Assembly (NCBI RefSeq): GCF_034044715.1
Contig: NZ_JAXCLW010000008.1
Span: 62,001 to 126,000 of the forward strand
Source: Dongia_B soli
GTDB lineage: Bacteria; Pseudomonadota; Alphaproteobacteria; Dongiales; Dongiaceae
DNA length: 64,000 nt
Direction of reading: 5' to 3'
Position 1 is the first letter of the stretch, and every line of letters starts with the position of its first letter. Positions 1 to 8,229 of this stretch are shown piece by piece. The position numbers and the translations under genes were made by a program. The notes beneath the pieces were generated by a model. That model ran no database searches and was not told where the DNA came from. It saw only the letters and a list, made by a program, of their open reading frames with translations.

Positions 1-1334
1 CGAACATGGCCTGGAACTCTGCCATGAACACCACCGGCACCATGCGGATGCTGACCGACAAGGACCCGGAAACCGGCGCCTATCGCATCCCCCATATCAT
101 CTATGCCGATGCCTATTATTCCGAGACCGTGGCCTATGCCGATCTCGTCCTGCCCGACACCACCTATCTCGAGCGGCATGATTGCATCTCGCTGCTCGAC
201 CGGCCGATCTGCGATGCCGAGGGCATGGCCGATTCCATCCGCCAGCCGGTGATCGAATTGGATCGCGACGTGCGGCCATTCCAGGATGTGCTGCTCGATC
301 TCGGCGCGCGGCTAAAGCTGCCCGGCATGGTCAAGCAGGACGGCACGCCGCTTTATCCCGGCGGGCTCAAGGATTACATGGTGCATCATCAGCGCAAGCC
401 CGGCATCGGCATGCTGGCCGGCTGGCGCGGCGCCGATGGCAGCCAGCATGGCAAGGGCGAACCCAATCCCGATCAGCTGCAGCGTTATATCGAGAATGGC
501 TGTTTCTGGCGCGCCGAGATTCCGGAAAGCGCCCGCTATCTGCGCCATGCCAATCACGATTATTTCGACTGGGCGATCTCCATGGGCCTGATGGACCGGC
601 CCGAGCAGATCGTGCTGCAGCTCTATAGCGAACCCTTGCAGCGCTTCCGCCTCGCCGCCGAGGGCCATGGCGAGGGCCAGCCGCCGGAGAGTGAGCGCGA
701 GCGGCTACTCAGCTATTTCGATCCGCTGCCGATCTGGTACGCGCCTTTCGGCCAGAATGAATCCGAGATCGAGTTTCCGCTCCATGCCATCACCCAGCGG
801 CCAATGCACATGTATCACTCCTGGGGTTCGCAGAATGCCTGGCTGCGGCAGATCCAAAGCGAGAACAAGCTCTATATCCATCACGCCACGGCGGCGCGGC
901 TCGGCCTCAAGGACGGCGATTGGGTCTGGGTCGAGAGCGAGCATGGCGGCATCAAGGCGCCGCTGCAATTGATGGACGGCGTCAATCCGGATACGGTCTG
1001 GACCTGGAACGCCATCGGCAAACGGGCCGGGGCCTGGAATCTCAAGCCCGAAGCGGGGGAGGCGCAGCGCGGCTTCCTGCTGAACCATGTCATCTCCGAG
1101 CTTCTGCCGCCGCGGCCCGACGGCTATCGCTATGCCAATGCCGATCCCGTCACCGGCCAGGCCGCCTGGTACGATCTCAAGGTCCGCCTGCGCAAATGCG
1201 AGCCGGGTGAGGAGCGGCTGACCGAACCTCGCTTCTCGCCCCTGCAGCCGCCTTTGCCGGCGCCGGCCGAGACCTCACGCTATGGCCGCTTCTTTCGGCG
1301 CAAACGGGAAAAAGCCGGGGAGGGCGCGCAATGA
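1..1334 (+). CDS. soeA: Sulfite dehydrogenase (quinone) molybdopterin subunit SoeA, C-terminal part
   Basis: The reading frame is open at the left edge, so only about the last 443 residues are present. The ATG at position 6 is internal, inside a NMAWNSAMN-like stretch. The visible part has the C-terminal layout of DMSO-reductase-superfamily enzymes: a molybdopterin-oxidoreductase region with LPDTTYLERHD, then a molydop-binding beta-barrel (AITQRPMHMYHSWGSQNAWL, followed by HHATAARLGLKDGDWVWVES). Its stop overlaps the start of the four-cluster ferredoxin gene by 4 bases, and a DmsC-like anchor follows; this is the soeABC arrangement. SoeABC is known as a cytoplasm-facing, membrane-bound enzyme oxidising sulfite to sulfate with electrons going to quinone. 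A polysulfide or thiosulfate reductase is the alternative. The missing N-terminus, with its FeS and Mo ligands, would help decide. Confidence 0.8.
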   Translation, partial: NMAWNSAMNTTGTMRMLTDKDPETGAYRIPHIIYADAYYSETVAYADLVLPDTTYLERHDCISLLDRPICDAEGMADSIRQPVIELDRDVRPFQDVLLDLGARLKLPGMVKQDGTPLYPGGLKDYMVHHQRKPGIGMLAGWRGADGSQHGKGEPNPDQLQRYIENGCFWRAEIPESARYLRHANHDYFDWAISMGLMDRPEQIVLQLYSEPLQRFRLAAEGHGEGQPPESERERLLSYFDPLPIWYAPFGQNESEIEFPLHAITQRPMHMYHSWGSQNAWLRQIQSENKLYIHHATAARLGLKDGDWVWVESEHGGIKAPLQLMDGVNPDTVWTWNAIGKRAGAWNLKPEAGEAQRGFLLNHVISELLPPRPDGYRYANADPVTGQAAWYDLKVRLRKCEPGEERLTEPRFSPLQPPLPAPAETSRYGRFFRRKREKAGEGAQ

Positions 1335-2110
1335 CCTCGCTGCCGGAAAATCCCGCACCGCGCCGTCTCGGCCTCGTCATTGATCTCGATATCTGCGTCG
1401 GCTGTCATGCCTGTGCCGTCAATTGCAAGGAATGGAATAGCGGTGGCCATATGGCGCCGCTGACTGATCTCAACGCCTATGGCGATGCCCCGCGCGGCGT
1501 CTGGTTCAACCGCATCCACACCTTTGAGGTTGAGGCGGATGGCTCGGTCGAGGCGGAAGAGGGCGTCGGGGGGAGTTGCGGACGCACCGTGCATTTCCCG
1601 AAATCCTGCCTCCATTGCGAGACGCCCGATTGCGTCACCGTCTGCCCCACCGGCGCTTCCTATAAGCGCGCGGAGGATGGAATCGTCCTGGTCAATGAGG
1701 CGCTCTGCATCGGTTGCAAGCTCTGTTCCTGGGCCTGTCCCTATGGCGCCCGGGAATTCGATGAGGATGTCGGGGTGATGAAGAAATGCACCCTCTGTAT
1801 CGACAAGATCTATAACGAAAACCTGCCCGAAGCCGATCGCGTTCCGGCCTGCGTCGCCACCTGTCCGACCCATGCAAGGCATTTCGGCGACCTCGCCGAT
1901 CCCCAGTCCGATGTATCCATCCTGGTCGCCGAACGGGGCGGCTATGACCTGATGCCCGAACTCGGCTACCGCCCGACCAACAAATACCTACCGCCACGGC
2001 CCCGCCAGGGCGACGCCGCCATGCCCGCTCTGCCCATGCAGCCAACATCATCCCAGCCCGCGAAGATCCATCCCTTCCTGCGCTGGGTCGACAACCTCCT
2101 CTCCCGCTAG
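1331..2110 (+). CDS. soeB: Sulfite dehydrogenase iron-sulfur subunit SoeB
   Basis: This 259-residue protein resembles DmsB/PsrB/SoeB electron-transfer subunits. Four cysteine groups are visible, enough for four [4Fe-4S] clusters: C22-x2-C25-x2-C28-x3-C32; C93-x2-C96-x4-C101-x3-C105; a third CIGCKLCSWACP group; and a fourth group beginning CTLC and ending CVATCP. It would carry electrons from the molybdenum site of the upstream subunit to the membrane anchor encoded 12 bases downstream. The start overlaps the soeA stop (ATGA), indicating translational coupling. No signal peptide is seen, which fits a complex facing the cytoplasm. Confidence 0.85.
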   Translation: MTSLPENPAPRRLGLVIDLDICVGCHACAVNCKEWNSGGHMAPLTDLNAYGDAPRGVWFNRIHTFEVEADGSVEAEEGVGGSCGRTVHFPKSCLHCETPDCVTVCPTGASYKRAEDGIVLVNEALCIGCKLCSWACPYGAREFDEDVGVMKKCTLCIDKIYNENLPEADRVPACVATCPTHARHFGDLADPQSDVSILVAERGGYDLMPELGYRPTNKYLPPRPRQGDAAMPALPMQPTSSQPAKIHPFLRWVDNLLSR

Positions 2111-2121
2111 GCCCGTCGTTC

Positions 2122-3057
2122 ATGCATCCCGCCTATTCCGTCATCTTCTTCACCTCTGCCTCCGGCGGCGGCTACGGCCTGCTCTTCTGGCTCGGCCTTC
2201 TCGGCGCCGGCAGCTACCTGCCGACCAACCGCTGGTTCGCCGTCTTTGCCTTCACCTTCGCTCTCCTCATGGTATCAGCCGGGTTGGTGGCATCGACCTT
2301 TCATCTCGGGCGTCCCGAGCGTGCCTGGCGCGCCTTCTCGCAGTGGCGGTCATCCTGGCTCTCCCGCGAAGGCGTGATGTCGCTTGTCACCTACATGCCG
2401 GCCGGCCTCATGGCCATCGTCTGGATACTCTACGAACGCATCCTGTCCTGGGTCGGGCTGCTGCTGTGCCTCTGCACGCTGCTGACCATTCTTTGCACCG
2501 CCATGATCTATGCGTCGCTGAAGCCGATCCGGCGCTGGCGTCACCCGCTGACGCCGGTCGGTTACCTGATGATCGGCCTCGGTAGCGGTGCGCTGTGGCT
2601 CAGCTGCTTCACCCGGCTGTTCGATGGCGGCCTGCCCTGCGCCTGGATCGCCTTCGGCATGCTGCTGGTCGGCGCGGCCGTCAAGCTGCTGTATTGGCAG
2701 GATATCGACCACGAAAGGCCGGTCTCGACAGCGGCAACCGCGACCGGTCTCGGCGATCCCGGTAAGGTACGGCTCTTCGCGGCGCCGCATACATCGGAAA
2801 ACTATCTGCAGCGGGAAATGGCGTTCCAGATCGGCCGCAAACATGCCGGCAAATTGCGCCGCTGGTCGCTGGTCGCGGGATTTCTCGTCCCAGCATTGCT
2901 GGCCTTGCTATCGCGTTTTTTGCCAACGGGGCCGGCGATGCTGGTGCTTCTTCTCGCCGTCATAAGCAATGGGATCGGCGTGCTGGTCGAACGCTGGCTA
3001 TTCTTCGCCGAAGCCCGTCACACCGTCACGCTCTATTACGGCGCCGACGCCGCCTGA
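2122..3057 (+). CDS. soeC: Sulfite dehydrogenase membrane anchor SoeC (DmsC family)
   Basis: This 311-residue, very hydrophobic protein has roughly eight transmembrane segments. Its opening MHPAYSVIFFTSASGGGYGLL and the internal STFHLGRPERAWRAFSQWRSSWLSREG motif are characteristic of the DmsC/SoeC quinone-interacting anchor family. It is the last gene of the soeABC unit and starts 12 bases after soeB. It would anchor the complex and pass electrons to the quinone pool. A strong hairpin follows the gene. DmsC-family anchors also serve other CISM enzymes, so substrate assignment rests on the operon. Confidence 0.83.
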   Translation: MHPAYSVIFFTSASGGGYGLLFWLGLLGAGSYLPTNRWFAVFAFTFALLMVSAGLVASTFHLGRPERAWRAFSQWRSSWLSREGVMSLVTYMPAGLMAIVWILYERILSWVGLLLCLCTLLTILCTAMIYASLKPIRRWRHPLTPVGYLMIGLGSGALWLSCFTRLFDGGLPCAWIAFGMLLVGAAVKLLYWQDIDHERPVSTAATATGLGDPGKVRLFAAPHTSENYLQREMAFQIGRKHAGKLRRWSLVAGFLVPALLALLSRFLPTGPAMLVLLLAVISNGIGVLVERWLFFAEARHTVTLYYGADAA

Positions 3058-3072
3058 TCGAAGCGTGCAAAA

Positions 3073-3098
3073 AAAGCAGCGCCCGGAGGCGCTGCTTT
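3073..3098. terminator. Bidirectional intrinsic terminator between soeC and HU
   Basis: AAAGCAGCGCC and GGCGCTGCTTT form a perfect 11-bp stem around a CGGA tetraloop. There is an A-run on the left and T-rich sequence on the right. It lies between two convergent genes (soeC on plus, HU on minus) and can stop transcription from both sides. Confidence 0.85.
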
Positions 3099-3157
3099 GT
3101 CTTGTCCGCGTGGCGCTAAACCACTCGTGGCACGAGGCCACTGCCGGAGAAAGCGAT

Positions 3158-3505
3158 TTAGATCGCTTCCTTCAGTTCCTTGGCGGCGCGGAAGGCGATC
3201 TTCTTGCTCGCCTTGATCTTGATCTGCTCGCCGGTGGCCGGGTTGCGGCCCATGCGGGCAGCGCGCTTGCGGACCTGCAGGATGCCGAGGCCGGCGATAC
3301 GGATACGGGTGCCCTTCTTCAGGTTCTTCACCACCAGGCCGACCATGTCCGAAAGGATGGCATCCGCCTGCTTCTTCGGAATCTCATGGGAGGCTGCGAG
3401 TTCCGCCGCCAATTGCTTGAGGGTGATGGTAGCAGCCGGCGCGGCTTTCTTTTCGCCCTTCGCAGCGGCCTTCGGAGCAGACTTGCTCGATGCTTTCAGT
3501 GCCAT
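3158..3505 (-). CDS. HU-family DNA-binding protein with Lys/Ala-rich N-terminal extension
   Basis: This 115-residue protein has a C-terminal HU/IHF fold of about 90 residues, recognisable by the ITLKQLAAELAASHEIPKKQA helix region and the DNA-binding arm around ARMGRNPATGEQI. The first 25 or so residues are a low-complexity Lys/Ala/Ser tail (ALKASSKSAPKAAAKGEKK) absent from E. coli HU. The tail resembles Lys-rich tails of some histone-like proteins and probably adds non-specific DNA contacts. AGAGGAG lies about 10 bases upstream of the ATG. The gene is monocistronic, convergent with soeABC and separated from it by a terminator. HU, IHF and other nucleoid roles cannot be told apart from sequence; HU is most likely. 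Confidence 0.9.
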   Translation of the reverse strand: MALKASSKSAPKAAAKGEKKAAPAATITLKQLAAELAASHEIPKKQADAILSDMVGLVVKNLKKGTRIRIAGLGILQVRKRAARMGRNPATGEQIKIKASKKIAFRAAKELKEAI

Positions 3506-3834
3506 GTACTCATGTCTCCTCTTTTATAAGATCTCTTAACCAGGAATGCGCTTCGATGGTGGTGCACGGTCAGGATATCGCTCTGGCCGGTTTCAGCCAT
3601 TGGCCTATGACCCGCCAATTTCGATCCGGGCAATCCGATCATCCGATCGGGCGAAACATTCCCCCTGTCAGCGCTCTCCCGCCAGCGCCGCCCATCCGGG
3701 TGTTCGGCGACTCGCTGATTACCTGCATAGTATCTCGTAACTTTCGCGTGCTTCCAAGGGTGGGCAATCGCGAAAATGCTTATTTCATCGCCTTTTTCGC
3801 CGAGTCGGCCCAGTTTTCCCCAGGTAATTTACTG
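3506..3834. other. Intergenic region upstream of HU, downstream of dadA
   Basis: No gene is supported in these 329 bases. The HU ribosome-binding site and presumably its promoter lie at the left end; a TTATAA box sits about 20 bases upstream of the Shine-Dalgarno. The right end is the 3' flank of dadA. Short open frames here have no ribosome-binding site and run into dadA on the wrong strand. Confidence 0.6.
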
Positions 3835-5094
3835 TCAAGCAGCTTCCAGACCCGGCAAGGTCAGTCCGGTCAGCGGGATTTCCGCTTTGCGACCGGATAC
3901 GAGGTCAGCCAGGACTCGGCCCGAACCGGCCGCCATGGTCCATCCCAAAGTCCCATGCCCGGTGTTCAAAAGCAGATTGGCATAACCGGTCCGGCCGATA
4001 ATCGGTGCGCCATGCGGCGTCATCGGCCGCAAGCCGCACCAGAAGCTTGCCCCGGCCACATCGCCGCCGCCAGGGAACAGATCCGTCACCACATGTTCTA
4101 ACGTCTGCCGCCGCGGCACCCGCAGCTTGAGGTTATAGCCGGCCAATTCCGCCGTCCCGCCGACACGGATGCGATCGCCCAGCCGCGTCAGGGCGACCTT
4201 ATAGGTTTCATCCATGATCGTCGAAACAGGCGCTTTATCTGCATCCAGTATCGAGGCGGTGAGTGAATAGCCTTTCACTGGATAGACCGGCAGACGGATG
4301 CCAATGGGGCGCAACAGCAAGGGCGAATAACTGCCTAAGGCCAGCACATAGGCATCGGCCGTCAAGACACCGGAAGAGGTTTGAATCCCGGCGATTTTGC
4401 TGCCATCCCGCAGCAAAGCCTGAATCGATATTCCGTAACGGAACTGCACGCCGGCCTGTGTGGCAAGCGCAGCAATCGCTTGAGTGAACTTGAAGCAATC
4501 GCCGGTCTCATCGCCAGGCAGGCGCAACCCGCCGACGATCTTGTTGGCAACCTGGGCGAGGCCGGGCTCGCGGGCGATGCAGCCGGCCCGGTCGAGGACT
4601 TCATAGGGCACCTGGTAACGCTGCAGGATTGCGATATCCGACGCAATGTCGTCCAATTGTGCCTGGGTGCGGAACACCTGCAAAGTGCCGAGGGCGCGAT
4701 CGTCATAGGTGATGCCGGCATCGCGGCGCAGGTTACGCAAACAGTCGCGGCTATATTCGGCAATGCCGACCATATGGCTTTTGTTGCGTTCGTATCGCGC
4801 GGCGGTGCAATTGCGCAGCATGGCCAGTCCCCAGCGCCAGAAGGCAGGGTTCATCTGCGGCCAGATCACCAGCGGACGATGGCGCATGAACAGCCATTTG
4901 ATCGCCTTCAGCGGCAGGCCAGGGCCGGCCCAGGGCGCGGAATAACCCGGGGATACCTGACCGGCATTGGCGAAACTGGTTTCAAGCCCGGGGCCAGGTT
5001 GCCGGTCGATCACCGTCACCTCATGCCCAGCCCGGGCCAGATAATAGGCGCTGGAGGTTCCGATCACCCCACCGCCGAGCACCAGTACTCTCAT
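3835..5094 (-). CDS. dadA: D-amino acid dehydrogenase
   Basis: This 419-residue FAD-dependent oxidoreductase of the DAO family opens with the dinucleotide-binding motif MRVLVLGGGVIGTSSAYYLA, then VIDR and the family-typical ETSFANAGQVSPGYSAPWAGPGLP. The C-terminal FAD contact region contains PMTPHGAPIIGRTGYANLLLNTGHGTLGWTMA-like sequence. DadA oxidises D-amino acids to 2-oxo acids plus ammonia and passes electrons to the respiratory chain at the inner membrane. I chose the ATG at 5094 because the family begins at MRVLVLG; an in-frame GTG lies three codons upstream. The usual partner, alanine racemase dadX, is not adjacent. Confidence 0.9.
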   Translation of the reverse strand: MRVLVLGGGVIGTSSAYYLARAGHEVTVIDRQPGPGLETSFANAGQVSPGYSAPWAGPGLPLKAIKWLFMRHRPLVIWPQMNPAFWRWGLAMLRNCTAARYERNKSHMVGIAEYSRDCLRNLRRDAGITYDDRALGTLQVFRTQAQLDDIASDIAILQRYQVPYEVLDRAGCIAREPGLAQVANKIVGGLRLPGDETGDCFKFTQAIAALATQAGVQFRYGISIQALLRDGSKIAGIQTSSGVLTADAYVLALGSYSPLLLRPIGIRLPVYPVKGYSLTASILDADKAPVSTIMDETYKVALTRLGDRIRVGGTAELAGYNLKLRVPRRQTLEHVVTDLFPGGGDVAGASFWCGLRPMTPHGAPIIGRTGYANLLLNTGHGTLGWTMAAGSGRVLADLVSGRKAEIPLTGLTLPGLEAA

Positions 5095-5212
5095 GGCAAC
5101 CACATCCGTCTCGTTTCGCCGCTTTCTGGCCGTTTGCCTATATAGCGAAGCGTAACCCCCGTCCAGAGCATCCCCGCCTGCGCTACCGTGACATGGCGCA
5201 CAATTCCGTATT

Positions 5213-5273
5213 GGCTACATTGCCTTATCCCCCAGGCTGGATGTAGCTTTTGGAACTGGTACAATTGGGGGAT
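5213..5273 (+). promoter_or_regulatory. Candidate structured leader that can mask a ribosome-binding site
   Basis: Two overlapping complementary pairs lie directly before the lipoprotein gene at 5277. ATCCCCCA (5227-5234) is an exact 8-bp complement of TGGGGGAT (5266-5273), which contains the gene's GGGGG Shine-Dalgarno. GCTACAT (5214-5220) exactly complements ATGTAGC (5241-5247). The pairs interleave, so both together would form an H-type pseudoknot; otherwise they compete. Pairing of the second segment would hide the ribosome-binding site. No known riboswitch class was recognised. Confidence 0.4.
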
Positions 5274-5276
5274 CAG

Positions 5277-5906
5277 ATGAAAATGTCATCACATCGACTG
5301 CGGAACGTTTTGTGCGCGTTCCAAGGCATAAGGTTTTTGCCGGTGCTCATGGCCATGATCGCAACCGGCTGCACAACACATATCGCGCCCTCGGTGCAAA
5401 ATAACCCGCCACCCACCGAAAAACTGTCGTCCTTCTCGCATTTCGAACTTCTCCCCGTAGAAGCGTCAACGGAAGCGAAAAAAGAGGACCGGGCACTGGC
5501 CAGAATCAGCGAAAACATGCAGCAGACGGTCAAACCGCAGCTTGTAGGTTGGGAAAAACAGGAAACTGGCGGCCGCACGCTCAAAATCCAGCCTTATGTG
5601 CAGGATCTGAAATTCGTCGATGGCGGCACGCGTTTCTTCGCCGGCGCGCTCGCGGGTAGCTCTGCGGTAGTGATGAAGGTTAAGCTGATCGACGCGGAAA
5701 CTGGGGCGGTTGTTGCTGAGCCTGAATTTTACCAACGTGCCGCGGCGATGGGCGGTCCGATAACGGCATGCTACGGCGTATCACTACGGTATGCGCCGAG
5801 TATCTTGCGAGAAACTACAACAATGCCGTTGGTGGACCAACTGGTCTCGAAGAATCCGGTAGTTAAATCAGTCAACGCCTTGAAAATGAACAGCGGCATC
5901 AGATGA
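5277..5906 (+). CDS. Hypothetical outer-membrane-type lipoprotein
   Basis: This 209-residue protein starts at the ATG preceded by GGGGG six bases upstream; an upstream TTG at 5250 opens the same frame but lacks such a site. A hydrophobic signal segment ends in the lipobox IATGC, so the mature N-terminal Cys is probably lipidated. The mature part has a Pro-rich linker (NNPPPTEKL), a soluble domain with VKLIDAETGAVVAEPEFYQRA, and a C-terminal region ending NSGIR. The VxLxDAxTGxVV pattern is seen in DUF4410-type lipoproteins, but the match is loose. The gene stands alone, with a possible structured leader and an intrinsic terminator overlapping its stop codon. Function unknown. Confidence 0.75.
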   Translation: MKMSSHRLRNVLCAFQGIRFLPVLMAMIATGCTTHIAPSVQNNPPPTEKLSSFSHFELLPVEASTEAKKEDRALARISENMQQTVKPQLVGWEKQETGGRTLKIQPYVQDLKFVDGGTRFFAGALAGSSAVVMKVKLIDAETGAVVAEPEFYQRAAAMGGPITACYGVSLRYAPSILRETTTMPLVDQLVSKNPVVKSVNALKMNSGIR

Positions 5907-5921
5907 TGCCGCTGTTTCTTT
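5891..5921 (+). terminator. Intrinsic terminator overlapping the lipoprotein stop codon
   Basis: CAGCGGCATC (5891-5900) pairs perfectly with GATGCCGCTG (5905-5914) around an AGAT loop, followed by TTTCTTT. The stop codon of the upstream gene lies inside the hairpin. Confidence 0.9.
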
Positions 5922-5948
5922 ATCGCGATGGCCCTTGGTAAAACCGTA

Positions 5949-6422
5949 TCACTTGTTCAGTTTTACGACGGTACCTTTCAGCGCCACACCGGCAACGAAG
6001 CCGCCGGCATGGCATTCATATTCGCTATCGCTGCTGAAGGGGTTTTTCTTATAGTAGCTGATGATGTTGATGACGGTATCGCCACCTTCCGCGACAGCCC
6101 GTTCGCCCAATTCCTTCATCGCAGAAATCATCGCCCAGCGACAGGCTTCCTCATCGGGCCGGCCGAAGGAATTGCTCTTCTTGTTGGTGACGTATTCGCC
6201 GAGATCCTTGCCGGAACCTGGTGCTTGCTGACCGGCAAAATAAAAGGTGATGTTGCCAGGCACATTCTCGGCATAGCGCGGGTCCTTTTTCACATCCTCG
6301 ATTTTCAAATGATAGGGCGTGTCGCGCGCCTCTGCCGGCATGGCAGCTACCGCGCAGACTGCGGTTGTGGCAGCGACCGCCATCAATTTGAAAACGGGGC
6401 TTTTGAAACCGGATTTCCGCAT
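5949..6422 (-). CDS. Exported YbjQ-like small protein (family often mislabelled excinuclease)
   Basis: This is a 157-residue protein with a signal peptide ending near AAMPAEA-RD. The mature part matches the pattern of a widespread family: ...FYFAGQ...VTNKKSNSFGRPDEEACRWAMISAM...INIISYYKKNPFSSDSEYECHAGGFVAGVALKG. Databases often call the family excinuclease ATPase subunit, although it has no Walker motifs and is secreted. The VINIISYYKK...GVALKG core resembles YbjQ/heavy-metal-binding-like folds, with two conserved Cys (in EEACRW and YECHAG). The ATG at 6422 has AAGGA at proper spacing; the ATG at 6431 overlaps that site. It lies 66 bases downstream of the cupredoxin lipoprotein gene and may be cotranscribed with it. 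Function unknown. Confidence 0.75.
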   Translation of the reverse strand: MRKSGFKSPVFKLMAVAATTAVCAVAAMPAEARDTPYHLKIEDVKKDPRYAENVPGNITFYFAGQQAPGSGKDLGEYVTNKKSNSFGRPDEEACRWAMISAMKELGERAVAEGGDTVINIISYYKKNPFSSDSEYECHAGGFVAGVALKGTVVKLNK

Positions 6423-6488
6423 GATCACCATTCCTTTTGGTTGTTTTGGCGTTGCGCCTGGATCATCCGATATATACTGCGATGGGCA

Positions 6489-6959
6489 TCACAGAACAGC
6501 GATTTTGCCGGACATGCCCATGGCCTCGTGCAGGAATTCGTCGCAATAGAGATCATAATTGCCCGGTGTCGGGGCGACGAAATACAAATCGGCCTGCTCT
6601 CCGCCCTTCAATTCGATATCCTGGTTGAGGCTGGCCGTGCTGACATCCGTGCCATTCTTCTGCATTTTGTCGATCGCGATCGCCTTGAAGAAAGTCTTCG
6701 AGCTGAAAGTATGCGCATGGCCCGATGTGTTCACCAGATGCAGGCGATAGGGCGTGTTATGTTTGAAATTCAACGTTCCGGGGCTGAAGCTGAAATCGGC
6801 AAGATCGACTTCGACAGTGTGGCTGGCCGACCAATCCGTCGAGCTGACAATCGCAGCCTTATCAACGCTGGCGCTCTGGGTCGCCGGCTTGTCGGAAGCA
6901 CAGGCGGTAACAAGCAGCGCCAATGCCAGCAAGGCAGAGAGTTTCAGTTTGTGAGTCAT
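6489..6959 (-). CDS. Cupredoxin-like lipoprotein
   Basis: This 156-residue protein has a signal peptide with lipobox LVTAC (Cys20). The mature domain looks like a cupredoxin: a beta-rich segment, a His within SGHAHTF (81/83), and a C-terminal loop holding Cys139, His144 and Met147 or Met149 (YDLYCDEFLHEAMGM). That Cys-x4-His-x2-4-Met spacing is what a type 1 copper site needs. It would be a periplasmic or outer-membrane-tethered electron carrier or copper chaperone. A clear AAGGAG lies 9 bases before the ATG. It begins 46 bases after the last APE gene on the same strand, so read-through from the APE operon is possible. Confidence 0.78.
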   Translation of the reverse strand: MTHKLKLSALLALALLVTACASDKPATQSASVDKAAIVSSTDWSASHTVEVDLADFSFSPGTLNFKHNTPYRLHLVNTSGHAHTFSSKTFFKAIAIDKMQKNGTDVSTASLNQDIELKGGEQADLYFVAPTPGNYDLYCDEFLHEAMGMSGKIAVL

Positions 6960-7005
6960 GATCGTCTTCTCCTTCCTATGAAGTGATTTACGGTGCGGTG
7001 AGGAA

Positions 7006-8229
7006 TCAGGGCCGTTTGAAGATCAGCGAGGTATTGAGGCCACCGAAGGCGAAATTGTTCGACATGAAATATTCGATATCGAGATGCCGGGGGGGACCCA
7101 TCAGATAGTCAAGCTCGGCACAGCGCGGATCGACATTCTGCAAATTGGCGGTTGGATAAAAGCAGTTGTCGCGCATCATCTCGATGCCGAGCCAGGCTTC
7201 CAGCGAGCCGCAGGCCCCGAGGGAATGACCGAAATAGGATTTCAGCGAATGGATCGGCATCCTCGCGCCAAAGACGCTATGGGTGGCCTGGGTTTCTGCA
7301 ATATCTCCCCATTCCGTCGCGGTGCCATGGCCATTAACGTAACCGATGGCGCTTGGCGGAAGGGCCGCATCCTGTAGCGCCTCTTGCAAGGCGAGAGCCA
7401 TGGTTTCCGCTTTCGGCTGTGTCGCATGATTGCCGTCGGAATTGCTGCCGAAGCCGACGATTTCGGCGTGGATGCGAGCACCCCGGGCAAGGGCCCTCTC
7501 ACGTTCTTCTAGAACGAAGGTCACGGCGCCTTCACCGATCACGAGCCCATCGCGGTCCCGATCATAAGGACGCGGCGAAGATGCCGGTTTCTCATTGCGG
7601 GTGCTGGTAGCAAAGAGTGTATCGAAGACCGCCGACTGAGTTACATCGAGTTCTTCTGCACCGCCCGCGACCATCACATCGGCCTTACCCCAGCGGATCG
7701 CCTCAGTGGCATAGCCGATTGCATGGCTGCCGGAGGTACAGGCGCTCGAGGTCGGAATGACACGGCCCGTGATGCCGAAGAACATGCCGATATTAACCGC
7801 AGCAGTATGTCCCATCATCTGAAGATAGCTGGTGGCATTCAATGTCTTCGAACGCCCGCTCGTGATCAATTCGGCAAAGCTAATAACAGGTTGGATGCTG
7901 CCGAAGGAGGATCCATAGGCGACACCGGTCCGGCCGTTCCGAATGACCGCGGCGTCACTCAGACCCGCATCCTCGATGGCGCGTTCTGTCGCGTAAACCG
8001 CCATTTTCGCCACCATGCCCATGGTTCGGGTTTTCTTTCGCGGATACCGCTCGTCGACCGAGAACCCGGCGATGGGCGCTGCAAGCCGGGTGTTGATCCC
8101 ATCGAAGCGGTCCCATTCGGTCATGTAACGGATGGCCGTTTCGCCCCGCGCCATCCGTTCTCGGATGGCGCGCCAGGTTTCGCCGAGGGCGGTGATACCG
8201 CCGATGCCGGTCACGACAACGCGACGCAT
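7006..8229 (-). CDS. apeR: Aryl polyene beta-ketoacyl-ACP synthase ApeR
   Basis: This 407-residue FabF-type ketosynthase has all catalytic residues visible: Cys164 in SSACTSGS, His in NGHGTATEWGD, Lys in SLKSYFG and His in FGHSLGACG. It is the last APE gene and overlaps the reductase gene apeQ by 1 base. In the E. coli and Xenorhabdus systems ApeR is the second ketosynthase of the type II polyketide synthase; ApeO with the chain-length partner ApeC does the main elongation. Without context it would be called FabF. The order KS-DH-KR-KS (O-P-Q-R) is diagnostic of APE clusters. Confidence 0.88.
   Translation of the reverse strand: MRRVVVTGIGGITALGETWRAIRERMARGETAIRYMTEWDRFDGINTRLAAPIAGFSVDERYPRKKTRTMGMVAKMAVYATERAIEDAGLSDAAVIRNGRTGVAYGSSFGSIQPVISFAELITSGRSKTLNATSYLQMMGHTAAVNIGMFFGITGRVIPTSSACTSGSHAIGYATEAIRWGKADVMVAGGAEELDVTQSAVFDTLFATSTRNEKPASSPRPYDRDRDGLVIGEGAVTFVLEERERALARGARIHAEIVGFGSNSDGNHATQPKAETMALALQEALQDAALPPSAIGYVNGHGTATEWGDIAETQATHSVFGARMPIHSLKSYFGHSLGACGSLEAWLGIEMMRDNCFYPTANLQNVDPRCAELDYLMGPPRHLDIEYFMSNNFAFGGLNTSLIFKRP

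Noticed and set aside
3490..4101. A 203-codon plus-strand open frame over the HU-dadA gap
   Set aside because: It starts inside the HU gene region and runs into dadA in antisense; no Shine-Dalgarno or domain.
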